A stretch of DNA of 61,329 bases, from the NCBI RefSeq assembly GCF_000425885.1, contig NZ_AUEH01000016.1, forward strand, positions 1-61,329. The letters run 5' to 3'. A program made the translations under genes and the position numbers. Below are positions 46,231 through 54,997 of the stretch, piece after piece; position 1 is the stretch's first letter, and the number at the start of each line of letters is the position of its first letter. Origin of the DNA: Schleiferilactobacillus harbinensis DSM 16991. Its GTDB lineage: Bacteria; Bacillota; Bacilli; Lactobacillales; Lactobacillaceae. The notes below the pieces were generated by a model. The model was not told the DNA's origin and ran no database searches. It saw only the letters and a list, made by a program, of their open reading frames with translations.

Positions 46231-46767
46231 CTAACGGGTTAAACGACTCACGACAACATGTTGCGCCGCTTCTTTAAACGCTCCCTGCGAATAGGTATTC
46301 TTGACCGTCACGACATATTTGTCGCCATTGTGCAGGGCGCCGTTTTTAACCCGCTTGCCCGCCTTTGTCGTCAAACTTTCGATTATCCGGATACTTTTGA
46401 TTTCTCGGTTTACTCTGGATAAGGCGTCGCGTTGCGCCTTGGTGAGTGATTTAGTTGGCCGATAGTTTGCGATTTTTAATCCGCCGCGAATGACTGACCC
46501 GCTGTGGTTGATCACGTCGGTCAACACGGTTTTTGCTAAGCCTTGCTTCTTCGCCGATAATTCAGCAATGTTGCGATACAGACGCTGCTCGTCAATGCCG
46601 GCAGTGCCATGGCCATTCTGGCCGGCGATTGTGGTCAGCACCCCGCTAAAAACGGTGGCACTGATATTGGCCGAAGATGTGTCTGGATTGCCCGGTTGGC
46701 AGGCGGTTGCGACTAATCCAGAGAACACTACCGCCGCCACTGTCAGCAGCAATTTTTTCATTTTCAT
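46231..46767 (-). CDS. Small lipoprotein of unknown function
   Basis: 178 residues. Lipobox VATAC with the modified Cys at 23, then a basic, mostly helical and strand domain (TKAQRDALSRVNREIKS, GDKYVVTVKNTYSQG). Exported and lipid-anchored by Lgt. No family recognised. Single gene with the bidirectional terminator just after its stop. Confidence 0.75.
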   Translation of the reverse strand: MKMKKLLLTVAAVVFSGLVATACQPGNPDTSSANISATVFSGVLTTIAGQNGHGTAGIDEQRLYRNIAELSAKKQGLAKTVLTDVINHSGSVIRGGLKIANYRPTKSLTKAQRDALSRVNREIKSIRIIESLTTKAGKRVKNGALHNGDKYVVTVKNTYSQGAFKEAAQHVVVSRLTR

Positions 46768-46870
46768 GTTGCCACCCCCGCATACTGCTTACTCAACTCC
46801 ACGCAAAGGCTGCTTCTCACAAAGAGTGTATCATGAAAACGAATTCTTTCGATGTGAAATGACTCGAGGA

Positions 46871-48505
46871 CTATTTGATCTTCGCCCCGACAAAATTATA
46901 GTAATTCGTCGGTCCATAGGTCATCCCAGAAATCTTCTTGTTCACCAGATGGGCCTCCACCGTCTGATACAACGGAATCATCCCCTGTTCCTGAGTCAAC
47001 AGCTTCTGCGCTTGGAGCAAGACCTGCCACCGCTTCGCCGGTTGGGTTGCATACGTGGTCTTGCTTTCTTTGATCAGTTTGTCGTATTGCGCATTGCTCC
47101 ATTTCCCCTGGTTATACGTGTTGTCGCTGGTCATACAATCCAAAAAAGTGATGGGATCCGGGAAATCTGCGATCCAGCCGCTTAGATCCATACCGAAATC
47201 GCCGGAAAATTCCCGGTCCTGCTTGGTCTTGGCGGGCACTGCGCTGACGTTGACATGCATCCCGGGCAGCGCTGTTTCCAGCGCATTTTGGATATACTCG
47301 GCCGTCTTTTTGTCACTGGTGCCGTCTCCCACCAGTAATGTGGTGGTAATACTCTTTTTGCCGGTTTCGGCTAACCCGTCAGTCCACAATTTCTTCGCCA
47401 ACGCTGTATCGTGGGTCGAGTACTGTTTTGTGGTGGCCGCAGCTTCTTGATTGAAGTCCTTGCCGGTAGTCGGGTCCTTGGCCAAACCGATTGGTGTAAA
47501 GCCGGTGGCGGCAACTGAACCGTTTTGCAGGACTTTCTTAATAAATTCGTCTCGGTCCAGGGCATGGGAAATGGCTTGGCGGATCTTGGTGTTCTTGAAG
47601 GCCGGTTCGGTCTTTTCGTTCAGTTGGAGATACGTGGTCGCGGTCTGTTTCAGCCCTTTGTAATCCGGCATTGCCTTTGCCTGGGCGGCTTGATCGCCGG
47701 AAATAATGGCGTCATCCAGTTTGCCGGATTGGAAGAGATTCATCGCCGTGGATGCATCCTTGATCGCCGTTACATTGATCTGTTTGATGTGCACTTTTTT
47801 AGCGTTCCAGTAAGTTGGATTCTTAACTTCCTGCCAGCTGGTACTGGAGCCGTTCCAGTTCTTCAGAATGTAGGGGCCGTTGCTGACCAGAGTGCTGGCT
47901 TTTGTCCCATACTGTTTGCCATATTTGGCGATTACTTTCGCGTTTTCTGGATAGAAGAAGAAACTGGCCAGCATGGTATTGAAATACGGAATCGGATGGT
48001 CCAATGTCACTTGAAAAGTGTGCTGATCCAGGGCCTTCACACCCAGCGTCGCCGGCTTTTTCTTGCCGGCCATAATGGCATCCGCGTTCTTGATTCCCGT
48101 GTACAAATAAGTGTATTGAGACTTCGTTTTCGGATCGATCGTTCGCCGCCAGCCGTAAACGAAGTCCTGGGCGGTCACTGGATCACCGTTGCTCCACTTT
48201 GCGGAACGCAGTTTGAAGGTATAAACGGTGCCCTGATGCGTCGGCTTGACAATACTTTTGGCCAGGCCCGGTTGCAGATCCGTCCCGCCGTAGCGATACA
48301 ATCCCTCCATCGTATCCGTAATCGCCTGGGCCGAAATCCCATCCACTGCCTTGGATGGATCCATACTCGTGATATTGTCCTTTTCCATCCGGGACCACGT
48401 TGCCCCGGCGGCATTGGTGTTATCGGCTTTGGCATTCTGGCACCCAGCCAAGAGCAGCGCACTCCCCGCCGCACTCAGGACAACCCATTTCTTCAAACTC
48501 ATCAT
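46871..48505 (-). CDS. oppA: Oligopeptide ABC transporter substrate-binding lipoprotein
   Basis: 544 residues. Lipobox LLAGC (Cys22), then the SBP_bac_5 fold: ITSMDPSKAVDGISAQAI near the start, and the family-typical SNGPYILKNW region. Captures peptides outside the cell for an Opp transporter. No opp permease or ATPase genes lie nearby, so it is an orphan receptor. A GCGTTAAA/TTTAACGC inverted repeat sits just before its ribosome site. Confidence 0.9.
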   Translation of the reverse strand: MMSLKKWVVLSAAGSALLLAGCQNAKADNTNAAGATWSRMEKDNITSMDPSKAVDGISAQAITDTMEGLYRYGGTDLQPGLAKSIVKPTHQGTVYTFKLRSAKWSNGDPVTAQDFVYGWRRTIDPKTKSQYTYLYTGIKNADAIMAGKKKPATLGVKALDQHTFQVTLDHPIPYFNTMLASFFFYPENAKVIAKYGKQYGTKASTLVSNGPYILKNWNGSSTSWQEVKNPTYWNAKKVHIKQINVTAIKDASTAMNLFQSGKLDDAIISGDQAAQAKAMPDYKGLKQTATTYLQLNEKTEPAFKNTKIRQAISHALDRDEFIKKVLQNGSVAATGFTPIGLAKDPTTGKDFNQEAAATTKQYSTHDTALAKKLWTDGLAETGKKSITTTLLVGDGTSDKKTAEYIQNALETALPGMHVNVSAVPAKTKQDREFSGDFGMDLSGWIADFPDPITFLDCMTSDNTYNQGKWSNAQYDKLIKESKTTYATQPAKRWQVLLQAQKLLTQEQGMIPLYQTVEAHLVNKKISGMTYGPTNYYNFVGAKIK

Positions 48506-48516
48506 AACTAACCTCC

Positions 48517-48547
48517 GCGTTAAATGTTAATATATGCACTTTAACGC
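48517..48547 (-). promoter_or_regulatory. Inverted repeat overlapping the oppA promoter/leader
   Basis: GCGTTAAA (48517-48524) and TTTAACGC (48540-48547), perfect 8-bp arms 15 bases apart. On the minus strand it covers a possible -10 (TTGTTA-17-TAAAGT) and abuts the GGAGG of oppA. It could be an operator or an mRNA hairpin that hides the ribosome site. The rest of the 48506-48728 gap is A/T-rich, with a terminator at 48685. Confidence 0.45.
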
Positions 48548-48660
48548 AGATGTTGCGGTTTAACAATTTATAAACGGAGTAATATACATAAAATAATGAA
48601 TAATATTTAAATGGCCAACACTAACGCGTGCTCCGATTGACGGCCAACCTAAACGAGCTT

Positions 48661-48690
48661 CTGACCGTCGGCCTACGCTCTCTACAAAAA
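48661..48690. repeat. Short repeat beside a terminator (copy 1)
   Basis: GACCGTCGGCCTACGCTCTC then TACAAAAAA, closely matching AACCGTCGGCCTGCGCCCTC then TCACAAAAAA at 53987-54016. In both places it abuts the T-run of a minus-strand terminator. Confidence 0.4.
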
Positions 48691-48714
48691 AGGCACCGCA
48701 TTTTTGCGATGCCT
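48685..48714 (-). terminator. Terminator after the MIP18 family gene
   Basis: Stem AGGCACCGCA/TGCGATGCCT with one mismatch, T-run on the minus strand, 15 bp past the stop. Confidence 0.75.
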
Positions 48715-48728
48715 TTGGTATTCAAGAA

Positions 48729-49067
48729 TTACTGACTAATCCCCAAAGCGATTCGGGCGTAACGGCTCATGAGTTCCGGAGTCCATTGCGGATACCAAAC
48801 TAATTGCACGTCCACGTCCTTCACTTCCGGCACCTTCTTCTCCACCGTGTCCACGATTGCGTCGTAGAGCATGTCCGACAACGGACAGCCCATGGTCGTC
48901 AGGGTCATCTGAATTTCGCAGTTGTTGTCGTCGTCCACGTCCACGTGGTAGATCAATCCCAGATTGACGATATCGATCCCCAATTCCGGATCGATGACGT
49001 CCTCCAGTGCAGTGAGGATTCGGTCGTCTAATGCTTCCGTTTCCTTGTTCGGTTTCTCTTCTGCCAT
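48729..49067 (-). CDS. MIP18/PaaD-SufT family iron-sulfur assembly protein
   Basis: 112 residues, DUF59 fold: DPELGIDIVNLGLIY and TLTTMGCPLSD with the conserved Cys61. Family members help mature Fe-S proteins. Highly acidic middle (VDVDDDNN). Separate small unit: 75 bp from mupG and its own terminator. Confidence 0.85.
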   Translation of the reverse strand: MAEEKPNKETEALDDRILTALEDVIDPELGIDIVNLGLIYHVDVDDDNNCEIQMTLTTMGCPLSDMLYDAIVDTVEKKVPEVKDVDVQLVWYPQWTPELMSRYARIALGISQ

Positions 49068-49142
49068 CGTGCATCCCTCCGTTCTTAACTATTGTCAGTA
49101 TAGCCGCTTCGGCCGGATTTGCCTAGTATTGTGTACGACCAA

Positions 49143-50165
49143 TCACAAAGCGGTAAATTGCACCGGGTGCTGCCCGTCAAGCAGCGGCAGTAACGGTAAG
49201 AAAGGTGCCGGGATCGTCCCCAAATAATTGCTGGTGGGTGAAAACGGCAGGTCTGTTTTGGCAATATCAATTTCGCCGTGGTATCGGCCTGCCAGATCGT
49301 TCTCAATCGTGACGGTCCCCGCTGGCCGATCTAACACTGGGCCAACCGGGGTCGCCTGGCGCGGCGTTTGGATCCGGACCATTCCCGGACTCACTTCCCG
49401 CCGAACCTTCAGCGGGTCGCTGGGCAGCTGGGTCGTCCCCGCCACCGGCAAGGTGATCACGCCGTCTTGGCTGAACCGTTGGATCCATGCCAGGCTTTGA
49501 GCGGTTAACTGGCTGTCCCCCACATAGATCCACTCGACGCCATAACGCAGGGCCATTTCTAAGTATGCCGCGTAAGAGTTGAAGCCCCGCTGATGTTCCA
49601 ATGTGGGTACCCCAGCATAGACCGGATACCGCTTCAAACCATCGCCGGGGATGAAGGCCAGCAATGGAATTTCCCACTCTTGGAACAGCTTGTTCTTTTC
49701 CGCAAAATATGCCGCTGTCAGCCCTGTGTCCGGTTTTGGATAGAAATTATGGGCGACAACCAGCTTGCGCAAATCTACCCCCTCAACTTGCAAGGCGTTG
49801 AGAAAATCAACTTGCACGGTGGAGGCGTTGAGCACGACTGTGAAGTGCTTTTGCAATTTGCGGATCAAGGCCGGGTCATCAAAGCCGTAATCCAGCCGCA
49901 AGGAATGGAAACCCTGAGCATAAATGCCATTGAAATCATTGTCAGCCAGCCCCAGCTTTTTGAACGTGGCCGGGGAAATATCCACGATGACGTTGAGGTC
50001 CAGGGCATGGACGGCCTGCTGCAACGTGCGCAGTCCCTGGGTGAATTCCGTCGGGGTGTCTTCAGGGATTTGCAGCGAGGTGAATACCTCACGGACCCCC
50101 GCGGCCGCCGCCTGCTTTAAATAATCAGGATCAATATCTTTCGGATACGCAGAAATACCAAGCAT
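49143..50165 (-). CDS. mupG: DUF871 family 6-phospho-N-acetylmuramidase (MupG-like)
   Basis: 340 residues. N-terminal TIM barrel (about 1-235: MLGISAYPKD, VIVDISPATF, VAHNFYPKPDTGL) and a C-terminal cyclophilin-like domain (about 235-340), the DUF871 layout. In Staphylococcus MupG cleaves MurNAc-6-phosphate-GlcNAc during peptidoglycan recycling. The RpiR/MurR-type regulator just upstream in the same direction supports this role. No murP or murQ lies in the window. Confidence 0.8.
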   Translation of the reverse strand: MLGISAYPKDIDPDYLKQAAAAGVREVFTSLQIPEDTPTEFTQGLRTLQQAVHALDLNVIVDISPATFKKLGLADNDFNGIYAQGFHSLRLDYGFDDPALIRKLQKHFTVVLNASTVQVDFLNALQVEGVDLRKLVVAHNFYPKPDTGLTAAYFAEKNKLFQEWEIPLLAFIPGDGLKRYPVYAGVPTLEHQRGFNSYAAYLEMALRYGVEWIYVGDSQLTAQSLAWIQRFSQDGVITLPVAGTTQLPSDPLKVRREVSPGMVRIQTPRQATPVGPVLDRPAGTVTIENDLAGRYHGEIDIAKTDLPFSPTSNYLGTIPAPFLPLLPLLDGQHPVQFTAL

Positions 50166-50189
50166 TAAGGTCTTCCTTTCTCATTCAAG

Positions 50190-51044
50190 TCAATGCCGGC
50201 GAGGTTGGACCCGGTGCAGCGTCTCAAACGAGGTTTGAATGCGCTGGACGTGGTCTTTGTAGCGCCGCTGGAAATACCGGTAATACACTAAATCAATGGC
50301 GTAGAGCTGGGCCATTAAACTGGTGGTGGCGGCGGTGCGCATTTGTCCGGTAATCGACGTGGGCTGTGTGACCAGCACGATGTCTGCCATTTTCGCCAGC
50401 GTACTCTTGGGGGCTTTAGTCAAGACGATCGTGGTCAGCCCTGCCGGCACACTTTTAGCAATCGTCACCACGTTGGGATTTTCCCCACTGTTGGAAATCA
50501 GCACAACGACGCCCGGCGCCGGTTGGTTCACGAGATGGGCGATCACTTCATCAATATCCCGCCCCAGAAAAGGGGCCAGGCCCAGCCGGGAAAATTTCTG
50601 CACAAAGTCTGTCGCTGCCAACAGCGATGCCCCAATTCCGTAAACACTCATGCTTTGACTAGCGGCCAATTGGGCGACAGCCGCGTCCACTTGGTCATTG
50701 GCCAGCGATTGGTTGGTATCCGTGAGCGTCTGGCGAATCCGTAATGACAGCTTATCCTTCATCATAGCCAGATCCTCATGGGGCGTGATCTCTTGCAGCA
50801 GCAACGGATCGGTGTGCTGTTCGGCGGATAATTGAATTTTAAAATCAGCATATCCTGCGGTCCCCATCCGCCGGGCAAAACGGACCACGGTGGCCGGACT
50901 GGCCCCGGCCGCTTGGGCCAGGGCCTTGGTGTTCATTTGCAATACCTTTTCTGGATGGGCCAGCACATACTTCCCCACTGCACGTTCGGCCCCGCTGAAA
51001 TCGGGCAGCCGTTCTTGGATCGCCAGCAACATATTCGCCGCCAT
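50190..51044 (-). CDS. MurR/RpiR family transcriptional regulator
   Basis: 284 residues. N-terminal RpiR helix-turn-helix (about 1-77: LSGAERAVGKYVL-like start, TKALAQAAGASPATVVRFARRMG recognition region) and a SIS sugar-phosphate domain (about 115-245: MSVYGIGASLLAA, VVVLISNSGENPNVV). Likely responds to MurNAc-6-P and controls mupG, 24 bp downstream. ATG 51044 has AAGGGGGGA eight bases upstream; a longer in-frame start at 51140 lacks a ribosome site and overlaps the promoter. Confidence 0.88.
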   Translation of the reverse strand: MAANMLLAIQERLPDFSGAERAVGKYVLAHPEKVLQMNTKALAQAAGASPATVVRFARRMGTAGYADFKIQLSAEQHTDPLLLQEITPHEDLAMMKDKLSLRIRQTLTDTNQSLANDQVDAAVAQLAASQSMSVYGIGASLLAATDFVQKFSRLGLAPFLGRDIDEVIAHLVNQPAPGVVVLISNSGENPNVVTIAKSVPAGLTTIVLTKAPKSTLAKMADIVLVTQPTSITGQMRTAATTSLMAQLYAIDLVYYRYFQRRYKDHVQRIQTSFETLHRVQPRRH

Positions 51045-51074
51045 CCGCCATTCCCCCCTTAGGTTGATACCTCT

Positions 51075-51103
51075 ATTATGCCAGGGGATGCAACCGTTCT
51101 CAA
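51075..51103 (-). promoter_or_regulatory. Promoter of the murR-mupG pair
   Basis: Minus strand TTGAGA-17-CATAAT, five of six matches in each box, 30 bp before the regulator ATG. Confidence 0.65.
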
Positions 51104-51121
51104 TCCTTTTGAAACAATTAT

Positions 51122-51146
51122 TGAAAATTTCTGAAACCAAATTTCA
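51122..51146. promoter_or_regulatory. Candidate RpiR/MurR operator
   Basis: Imperfect inverted repeat TGAAAATTT ... AAATTTCA in the divergent region between the regulator and the HAD gene, with a further GAAAC motif on each side. Position between two divergent promoters suits a regulator site; identity is a guess. Confidence 0.35.
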
Positions 51147-51158
51147 TAAGCCGATAAC

Positions 51159-51187
51159 GTGACAACGGTCTCACGGACTGGTAAAAT
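51159..51187 (+). promoter_or_regulatory. Promoter of the HAD phosphatase gene
   Basis: GTGACA-17-TAAAAT, five of six matches in each box, about 37 bp upstream of the ATG. Confidence 0.65.
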
Positions 51188-51223
51188 GTTTAGCTAAATA
51201 TACCAAAAAGAAAGCGGTGGTTG

Positions 51224-52075
51224 ATGTTGTCAAGAAAATTGATTGCGCTAGACCTGGATGGAACTACCCTGAACGAAGCGTCCCAGATTAGTGAGCGCAC
51301 GCGGCAAGTGCTGCAAGCGGCGGATGCGGCCGGCCATATCGTGACCATTGCCACCGGCCGGCCTAACGCCGTGAGTGTCCAATATTACGATGCGTTGGGT
51401 CTCAGTACCCCGATGATCAACTTCAATGGTGCCTTGGTCCATATTCCCCATCAGCACTGGGCGGGCGAATACGAGCGGCGCCTGCCCCAACAGGCGGTGG
51501 GAGAAATTCTCGCCATGCGCGACCGGTATCACATCGGATTGGTCGCGGCTGAAGGCAAGAACATGATGCTGGTGGATACGGATGATCCCTCCTTGCTGGA
51601 CAGTATGCCGATCTCGGTGGCCGAAAGCCGGCCATTGTCGGCGGCTTCCCTGCCGGCTGCACCCACCTCATTGATGGTCGTCATTCCCACGCAGGCGGGG
51701 GTTGATATGGCCGCCGAGATCATGGCCGATTTTCCCAGTGTGAACGTCAATACCTGGGGCGGGCCGGAGAATCGGGATCTCAGCGTACTGGAAATTATCC
51801 ATGCTGGTGTGGAAAAGACCACAGGCATCAACTATTTAGCAGAACGGTACCACATTCCCCATGAAGATATCATGGCCTTTGGCGATCAGTTTAATGACCT
51901 GGACATGCTGCGCCATGCCGGCTGGGGTGTCGCCATGGCGAATGGCACCGATGCGGTCAAAGCCGTGGCCAACGATGTGACCCCATTGACCAATGAGGAA
52001 GACGGCATGGCGAATTATTTAGCCGACTACCTGCACCTGCATGTGGATGCTTTGCTGGCTCAAAAAAATGCCTAA
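51224..52075 (+). CDS. Cof-type HAD superfamily phosphatase
   Basis: 283 residues. HAD motif I LDLDGTTLN (nucleophile Asp), motif II TIATGRP, cap domain of the IIB (Cof) class, and motif IV FGDQFNDLDML. Dephosphorylates sugar phosphates or similar small metabolites; substrate unknown. The ATG at 51224 is preferred to the TTG just before it. Divergent from the murR-mupG pair. Confidence 0.88.
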   Translation: MLSRKLIALDLDGTTLNEASQISERTRQVLQAADAAGHIVTIATGRPNAVSVQYYDALGLSTPMINFNGALVHIPHQHWAGEYERRLPQQAVGEILAMRDRYHIGLVAAEGKNMMLVDTDDPSLLDSMPISVAESRPLSAASLPAAPTSLMVVIPTQAGVDMAAEIMADFPSVNVNTWGGPENRDLSVLEIIHAGVEKTTGINYLAERYHIPHEDIMAFGDQFNDLDMLRHAGWGVAMANGTDAVKAVANDVTPLTNEEDGMANYLADYLHLHVDALLAQKNA

Positions 52076-52119
52076 CCCAGGAATTACTGCCCGGGCTGGG
52101 CATTTTCTTTCAGTGCCAG

Positions 52120-52308
52120 TTACTGGTCTTCGTCTTTCATCACGCCGCCGACGGAATAACGATTATTCGCCATTTCGTTCAGGACGATGTGGACATGTTC
52201 AGCCGGTGCGCCGGTGTTCTTCACGATGGCGGCGGTCACGTCTTTGACCAGTTGATGCAGCTGGTCTTCTGACCGGCCAGCAAGCAGGTCGATATGCACT
52301 AAGGGCAT
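52120..52308 (-). CDS. 4-oxalocrotonate tautomerase family protein
   Basis: 62 residues after the ATG at 52308 (GGAG upstream), exactly the size of the family. Begins MPLVHIDLLAGRS, so Pro1 becomes the catalytic base after Met removal. Physiological substrate in lactobacilli is unknown. The upstream in-frame extension lacks a ribosome site. Confidence 0.88.
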   Translation of the reverse strand: MPLVHIDLLAGRSEDQLHQLVKDVTAAIVKNTGAPAEHVHIVLNEMANNRYSVGGVMKDEDQ

Positions 52309-52384
52309 GGTCTCTCCTTCTTTCTTTGGGATGGGACAATTATAATGGCGCGTATACGTCAAGCACAAGGAGTGATTGAATATA

Positions 52385-53797
52385 ATGACAACAAAAGAAA
52401 ATCAATTATGGCGAGCCTGCACCAGTATTCTGGTGGGTAAAAATGCCAGCGCCGACGGGTCCGTAATCATCGGCCGCAACGAAGACAGCAAACCGGCCTG
52501 GCCCAAGCATTTTCGGCAAATGGCGGCGCCCATGCCCTACACCTTCACGTCCAAGGATACCGGCTTCACCATCAAATTAACCGAACCCGGGGTCCGCTAC
52601 ACGGCAACGCCGGAATGGACAGCGGAATACGGCGTCTTTGCCGAAGATGGGATCAACGGTTACGGAGTCGCCATGAGTGCGACCGAAAGTGCCTATGCCA
52701 ATCCCCGGGTGCTGGCGTATGACCCGCTGAACCCCAAGGGTATTGGTGAGGAAGCCATGATCACCGTGGTTCTGCCCTACATTCATTCCGCCCGGGAAGG
52801 TGTCACGCGCCTGGGCCAAATCGTCAGCCAATACGGTACCAGTGAAAGCAACGGGATTCTCTTCGCTGATCAGCAGGAAGCTTGGTATTTGGAAACCGGC
52901 TCTGGTCATCATTGGGTCGCCCAGCGCATTCCCGACGATGCGTATGCGGTGGTCGCTAATGAACTCAGTATTGAAGCCATTGACTTTGCCGATACGGATA
53001 ACTTCATTGTGTCTGATGGCATCGCTCAATTTGCCGCTGACCATCACTTGTGGCGTGAAAACACCCCCTTCATCTTCCGGGACATTTTCGGCACCAATAA
53101 TGCGGCTGATGCCGTTTATAACTGGCCCCGGGTCGTTGCCGGCCAGCAATTGCTGACACCAAGTGCTGGCGCCCAATTCGGTCAAACCAATTTGCCTTTC
53201 CTGCGCCGACCGGATCGGCCAATCCAAATCGACGATGCGATGCGCGTCCTGGCCAACCACTACGAGCAGACGCCTTATGACCCGGCCACAAAGAGTTCGG
53301 ATGCCCACAAGTACCGGCCCATCAGCCTGGCCAACACCCAAGAGTCGCATCTGCTGCAGTTGCGGCCCAACGTAGACAACAGCATTGCCGGAATTCATTG
53401 GTTGGCGATGGGTGTCGCTGCTGAAAGTATCTATGTCCCCTTCTATGCTGGCATTACCGACACACCGGCCGACTATCAAAAGGGCGCCCTGCCCTACAGT
53501 GCTGATTCAGCGTACTGGCGCTACAAGCTGCTGGGCATCCTCGCCGACCGCGATTTTGGCCGCCATAAGAAAGCTCTTGGCGACTTGCAGGACGCACTGC
53601 TGGCCAAGCACCTTGGGCTGATTGCCGCGACGGATCAACAGCTTGCAGAAGCTGCCGACGTCCGGGCTCTGGTGACGACAGCAAGCAATGAAGCTGCCCA
53701 GATTGCCCGGGAGGCAACGGATCAATTGATTGCCGAGCTGATTACTGAGGCGACCAAGGTATCGCCGCTGCGGTTTCAAGTTGATCCGAATTTGTAA
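52385..53797 (+). CDS. pepD: C69 family dipeptidase (second paralogue)
   Basis: 470 residues, N-terminal-nucleophile dipeptidase; catalytic Cys in WRACTSILVGKNASADGS, with GRNEDS, VAMSATESAYAN and WYLETGSGHHW. Paralogue of 33215-34645 on the other strand. The ATG at 52385 is 12 bases from AAGGAG, while a TTG at 52376 is only three bases away, so either could be used. Followed by a terminator at 53807. Confidence 0.92.
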   Translation: MTTKENQLWRACTSILVGKNASADGSVIIGRNEDSKPAWPKHFRQMAAPMPYTFTSKDTGFTIKLTEPGVRYTATPEWTAEYGVFAEDGINGYGVAMSATESAYANPRVLAYDPLNPKGIGEEAMITVVLPYIHSAREGVTRLGQIVSQYGTSESNGILFADQQEAWYLETGSGHHWVAQRIPDDAYAVVANELSIEAIDFADTDNFIVSDGIAQFAADHHLWRENTPFIFRDIFGTNNAADAVYNWPRVVAGQQLLTPSAGAQFGQTNLPFLRRPDRPIQIDDAMRVLANHYEQTPYDPATKSSDAHKYRPISLANTQESHLLQLRPNVDNSIAGIHWLAMGVAAESIYVPFYAGITDTPADYQKGALPYSADSAYWRYKLLGILADRDFGRHKKALGDLQDALLAKHLGLIAATDQQLAEAADVRALVTTASNEAAQIAREATDQLIAELITEATKVSPLRFQVDPNL

Positions 53798-53806
53798 AAA
53801 AATAGG

Positions 53807-53836
53807 ACCAGGCTGAGTGATTGGCCTGGTATTTTT
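53807..53836 (+). terminator. Terminator after the second pepD
   Basis: Stem ACCAGGC (53807-53813) / GCCTGGT (53824-53830), then ATTTTTG. Confidence 0.8.
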
Positions 53837-53899
53837 GTGCACAAAAATGATCTTGCACTGATTAGTGTGCGAATTGGCAGCCTCCCCTAAACGGGTTCC

Positions 53900-53997
53900 G
53901 GCCGACAGCGGCTAGGGCATAAGGACCAGGATGCATAAAACCTAAGTGCGGGTTTTCTGCATCCTGGTCCTTATGCTCTAGCCGCTAACCGTCGGCC
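53900..53997. repeat. 98-base near-perfect palindrome
   Basis: Arms pair over most of their length: GGCCGAC...CGGCTAG-GCATAAGGACCAGGATGCA on the left with TGCATCCTGGTCCTTATGC-CTAGCCG...GTCGGCC on the right, and inner AAAACC/GGTTTT close to the tip. Too long for a simple terminator. Its right foot is the short repeat also found at 48661-48690. It lies in the 285-bp gap between two convergent genes; the rest of that gap is the two flanking terminators. Confidence 0.65.
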
Positions 53998-54010
53998 TGC
54001 GCCCTCTCAC

Positions 54011-54047
54011 AAAAAACGAGGCCTCAACCTGCTCGGTCAAGTCCTCG
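54011..54047 (-). terminator. Terminator after the DUF1003 gene
   Basis: Stem CGAGG (54017-54021) / CCTCG (54043-54047) with an inner GACC/GGTT pairing, T6 on the minus strand. It lies 36 bp past the stop. Confidence 0.6.
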
Positions 54048-54082
54048 ATCAATAGTGCATGACACTGAATGCCCGCATTAGC

Positions 54083-54880
54083 TTACTTATGTCCTTGGTT
54101 TCCAGATTCTGGATCCACCGGCATATCCGCCCGCGCAGTCGCTTCCAGCTCGGTTTGCAACCGGCGCAGTTCAGCGACTTGGGACTCGATGGAACCCAGC
54201 ATCTGCATTTGAATTTTCGCAATTTGCATTTGATTGGGTGTATCTTCTTGAATAATGTGATCGATCTTGGAGTGAAGCATCCGAATTTCTTCTTCTGACT
54301 TCAGATTCACATGGTAATCGTTGCGTGATTCCATGCGGTCATATTCACCGGACCGATTCTGGCTCATCATGATCAATGGTGCTTGAATCGCGGCCACCAT
54401 ACTCAAGAACAGGTTGAGCAGGATGAACGGAAACGAATCAAAATGGACACCGAACAGATGCAATCCGTTCACAAGAATCCACACGACCATGATGGACACG
54501 AAGGTGATGATAAACGGCCAACTGCCCCCGAAGTGCGCAACAGCATCCGCAACACGCTGACCAAATGTAAGCGAGTTTTCCAATTGCTCACGGACATCCA
54601 CCACATTGTAAGTATCCCGTTGCATAACCCGGGTCAACTTCTTATTCAGCTTGTGGTTTTGATCATAGTCCTTCGCAATCATCTGATCCATTTTCAGTAA
54701 CCGATAATGGACCAAATGCTCACTACAAATAAAGTCTTGGTTTGTCGCCTTTGGGAAGTCCCGACGAATCAACGCCCTGAGAGGACCTTCCAAGTCTCCT
54801 AGGAACACACCGTCTGCTAAGTCAAAAGGTTTTTGATCTACCAGACAGCGAACGGCACGTTCAACTTTTTGTTCAGTCAA
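54083..54880 (-). CDS. DUF1003 family membrane protein
   Basis: 265 residues. Cytoplasmic N-terminal part (about 1-115), two membrane helices (about 120-140 WPFIITFVSIMVVWILVNG and 150-172), then a helical, coiled-coil-prone tail. The segments between helices and the QAPLIMMSQNRSGEYDR loop are the DUF1003 signature; its function is unknown. Start TTG 54880, with GAGGAG seven bases upstream; that ribosome site overlaps the stop codon of a leader ORF (54893-54997), so translation is probably coupled to it. Confidence 0.8.
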   Translation of the reverse strand: MTEQKVERAVRCLVDQKPFDLADGVFLGDLEGPLRALIRRDFPKATNQDFICSEHLVHYRLLKMDQMIAKDYDQNHKLNKKLTRVMQRDTYNVVDVREQLENSLTFGQRVADAVAHFGGSWPFIITFVSIMVVWILVNGLHLFGVHFDSFPFILLNLFLSMVAAIQAPLIMMSQNRSGEYDRMESRNDYHVNLKSEEEIRMLHSKIDHIIQEDTPNQMQIAKIQMQMLGSIESQVAELRRLQTELEATARADMPVDPESGNQGHK

Positions 54881-54892
54881 ACAAACAACTCC

Positions 54893-54997
54893 TCAGTTGA
54901 ACATAAGGTGGGCTAATGCGTATCTAGACTGGCTCTTTGAGCCCTGCCTACTTGCAGGGTCATCGCCACTCGCTGATGATTTGTGTGACTCAGACAT
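54893..54997 (-). CDS. Leader ORF upstream of the DUF1003 gene (34 codons)
   Basis: Starts ATG 54997 with AGGAAAGG upstream, begins MSESHKSSASGDDP and ends AHLMFN at TGA 54893-54895, 12 bases before the DUF1003 TTG. Hydrophilic, nine serines, a DDP triplet, no hydrophobic segment. Its RNA folds on itself (see the leader entry). Ribosome site, intact frame and overlap of its stop with the next Shine-Dalgarno support real translation, probably regulatory. No similar peptide is known to me. Confidence 0.6.
   Translation of the reverse strand: MSESHKSSASGDDPASRQGSKSQSRYALAHLMFN

Noticed and set aside
47525-48511. 328-codon plus-strand frame opposite oppA
   Set aside because: Antisense shadow; composition follows oppA in reverse.
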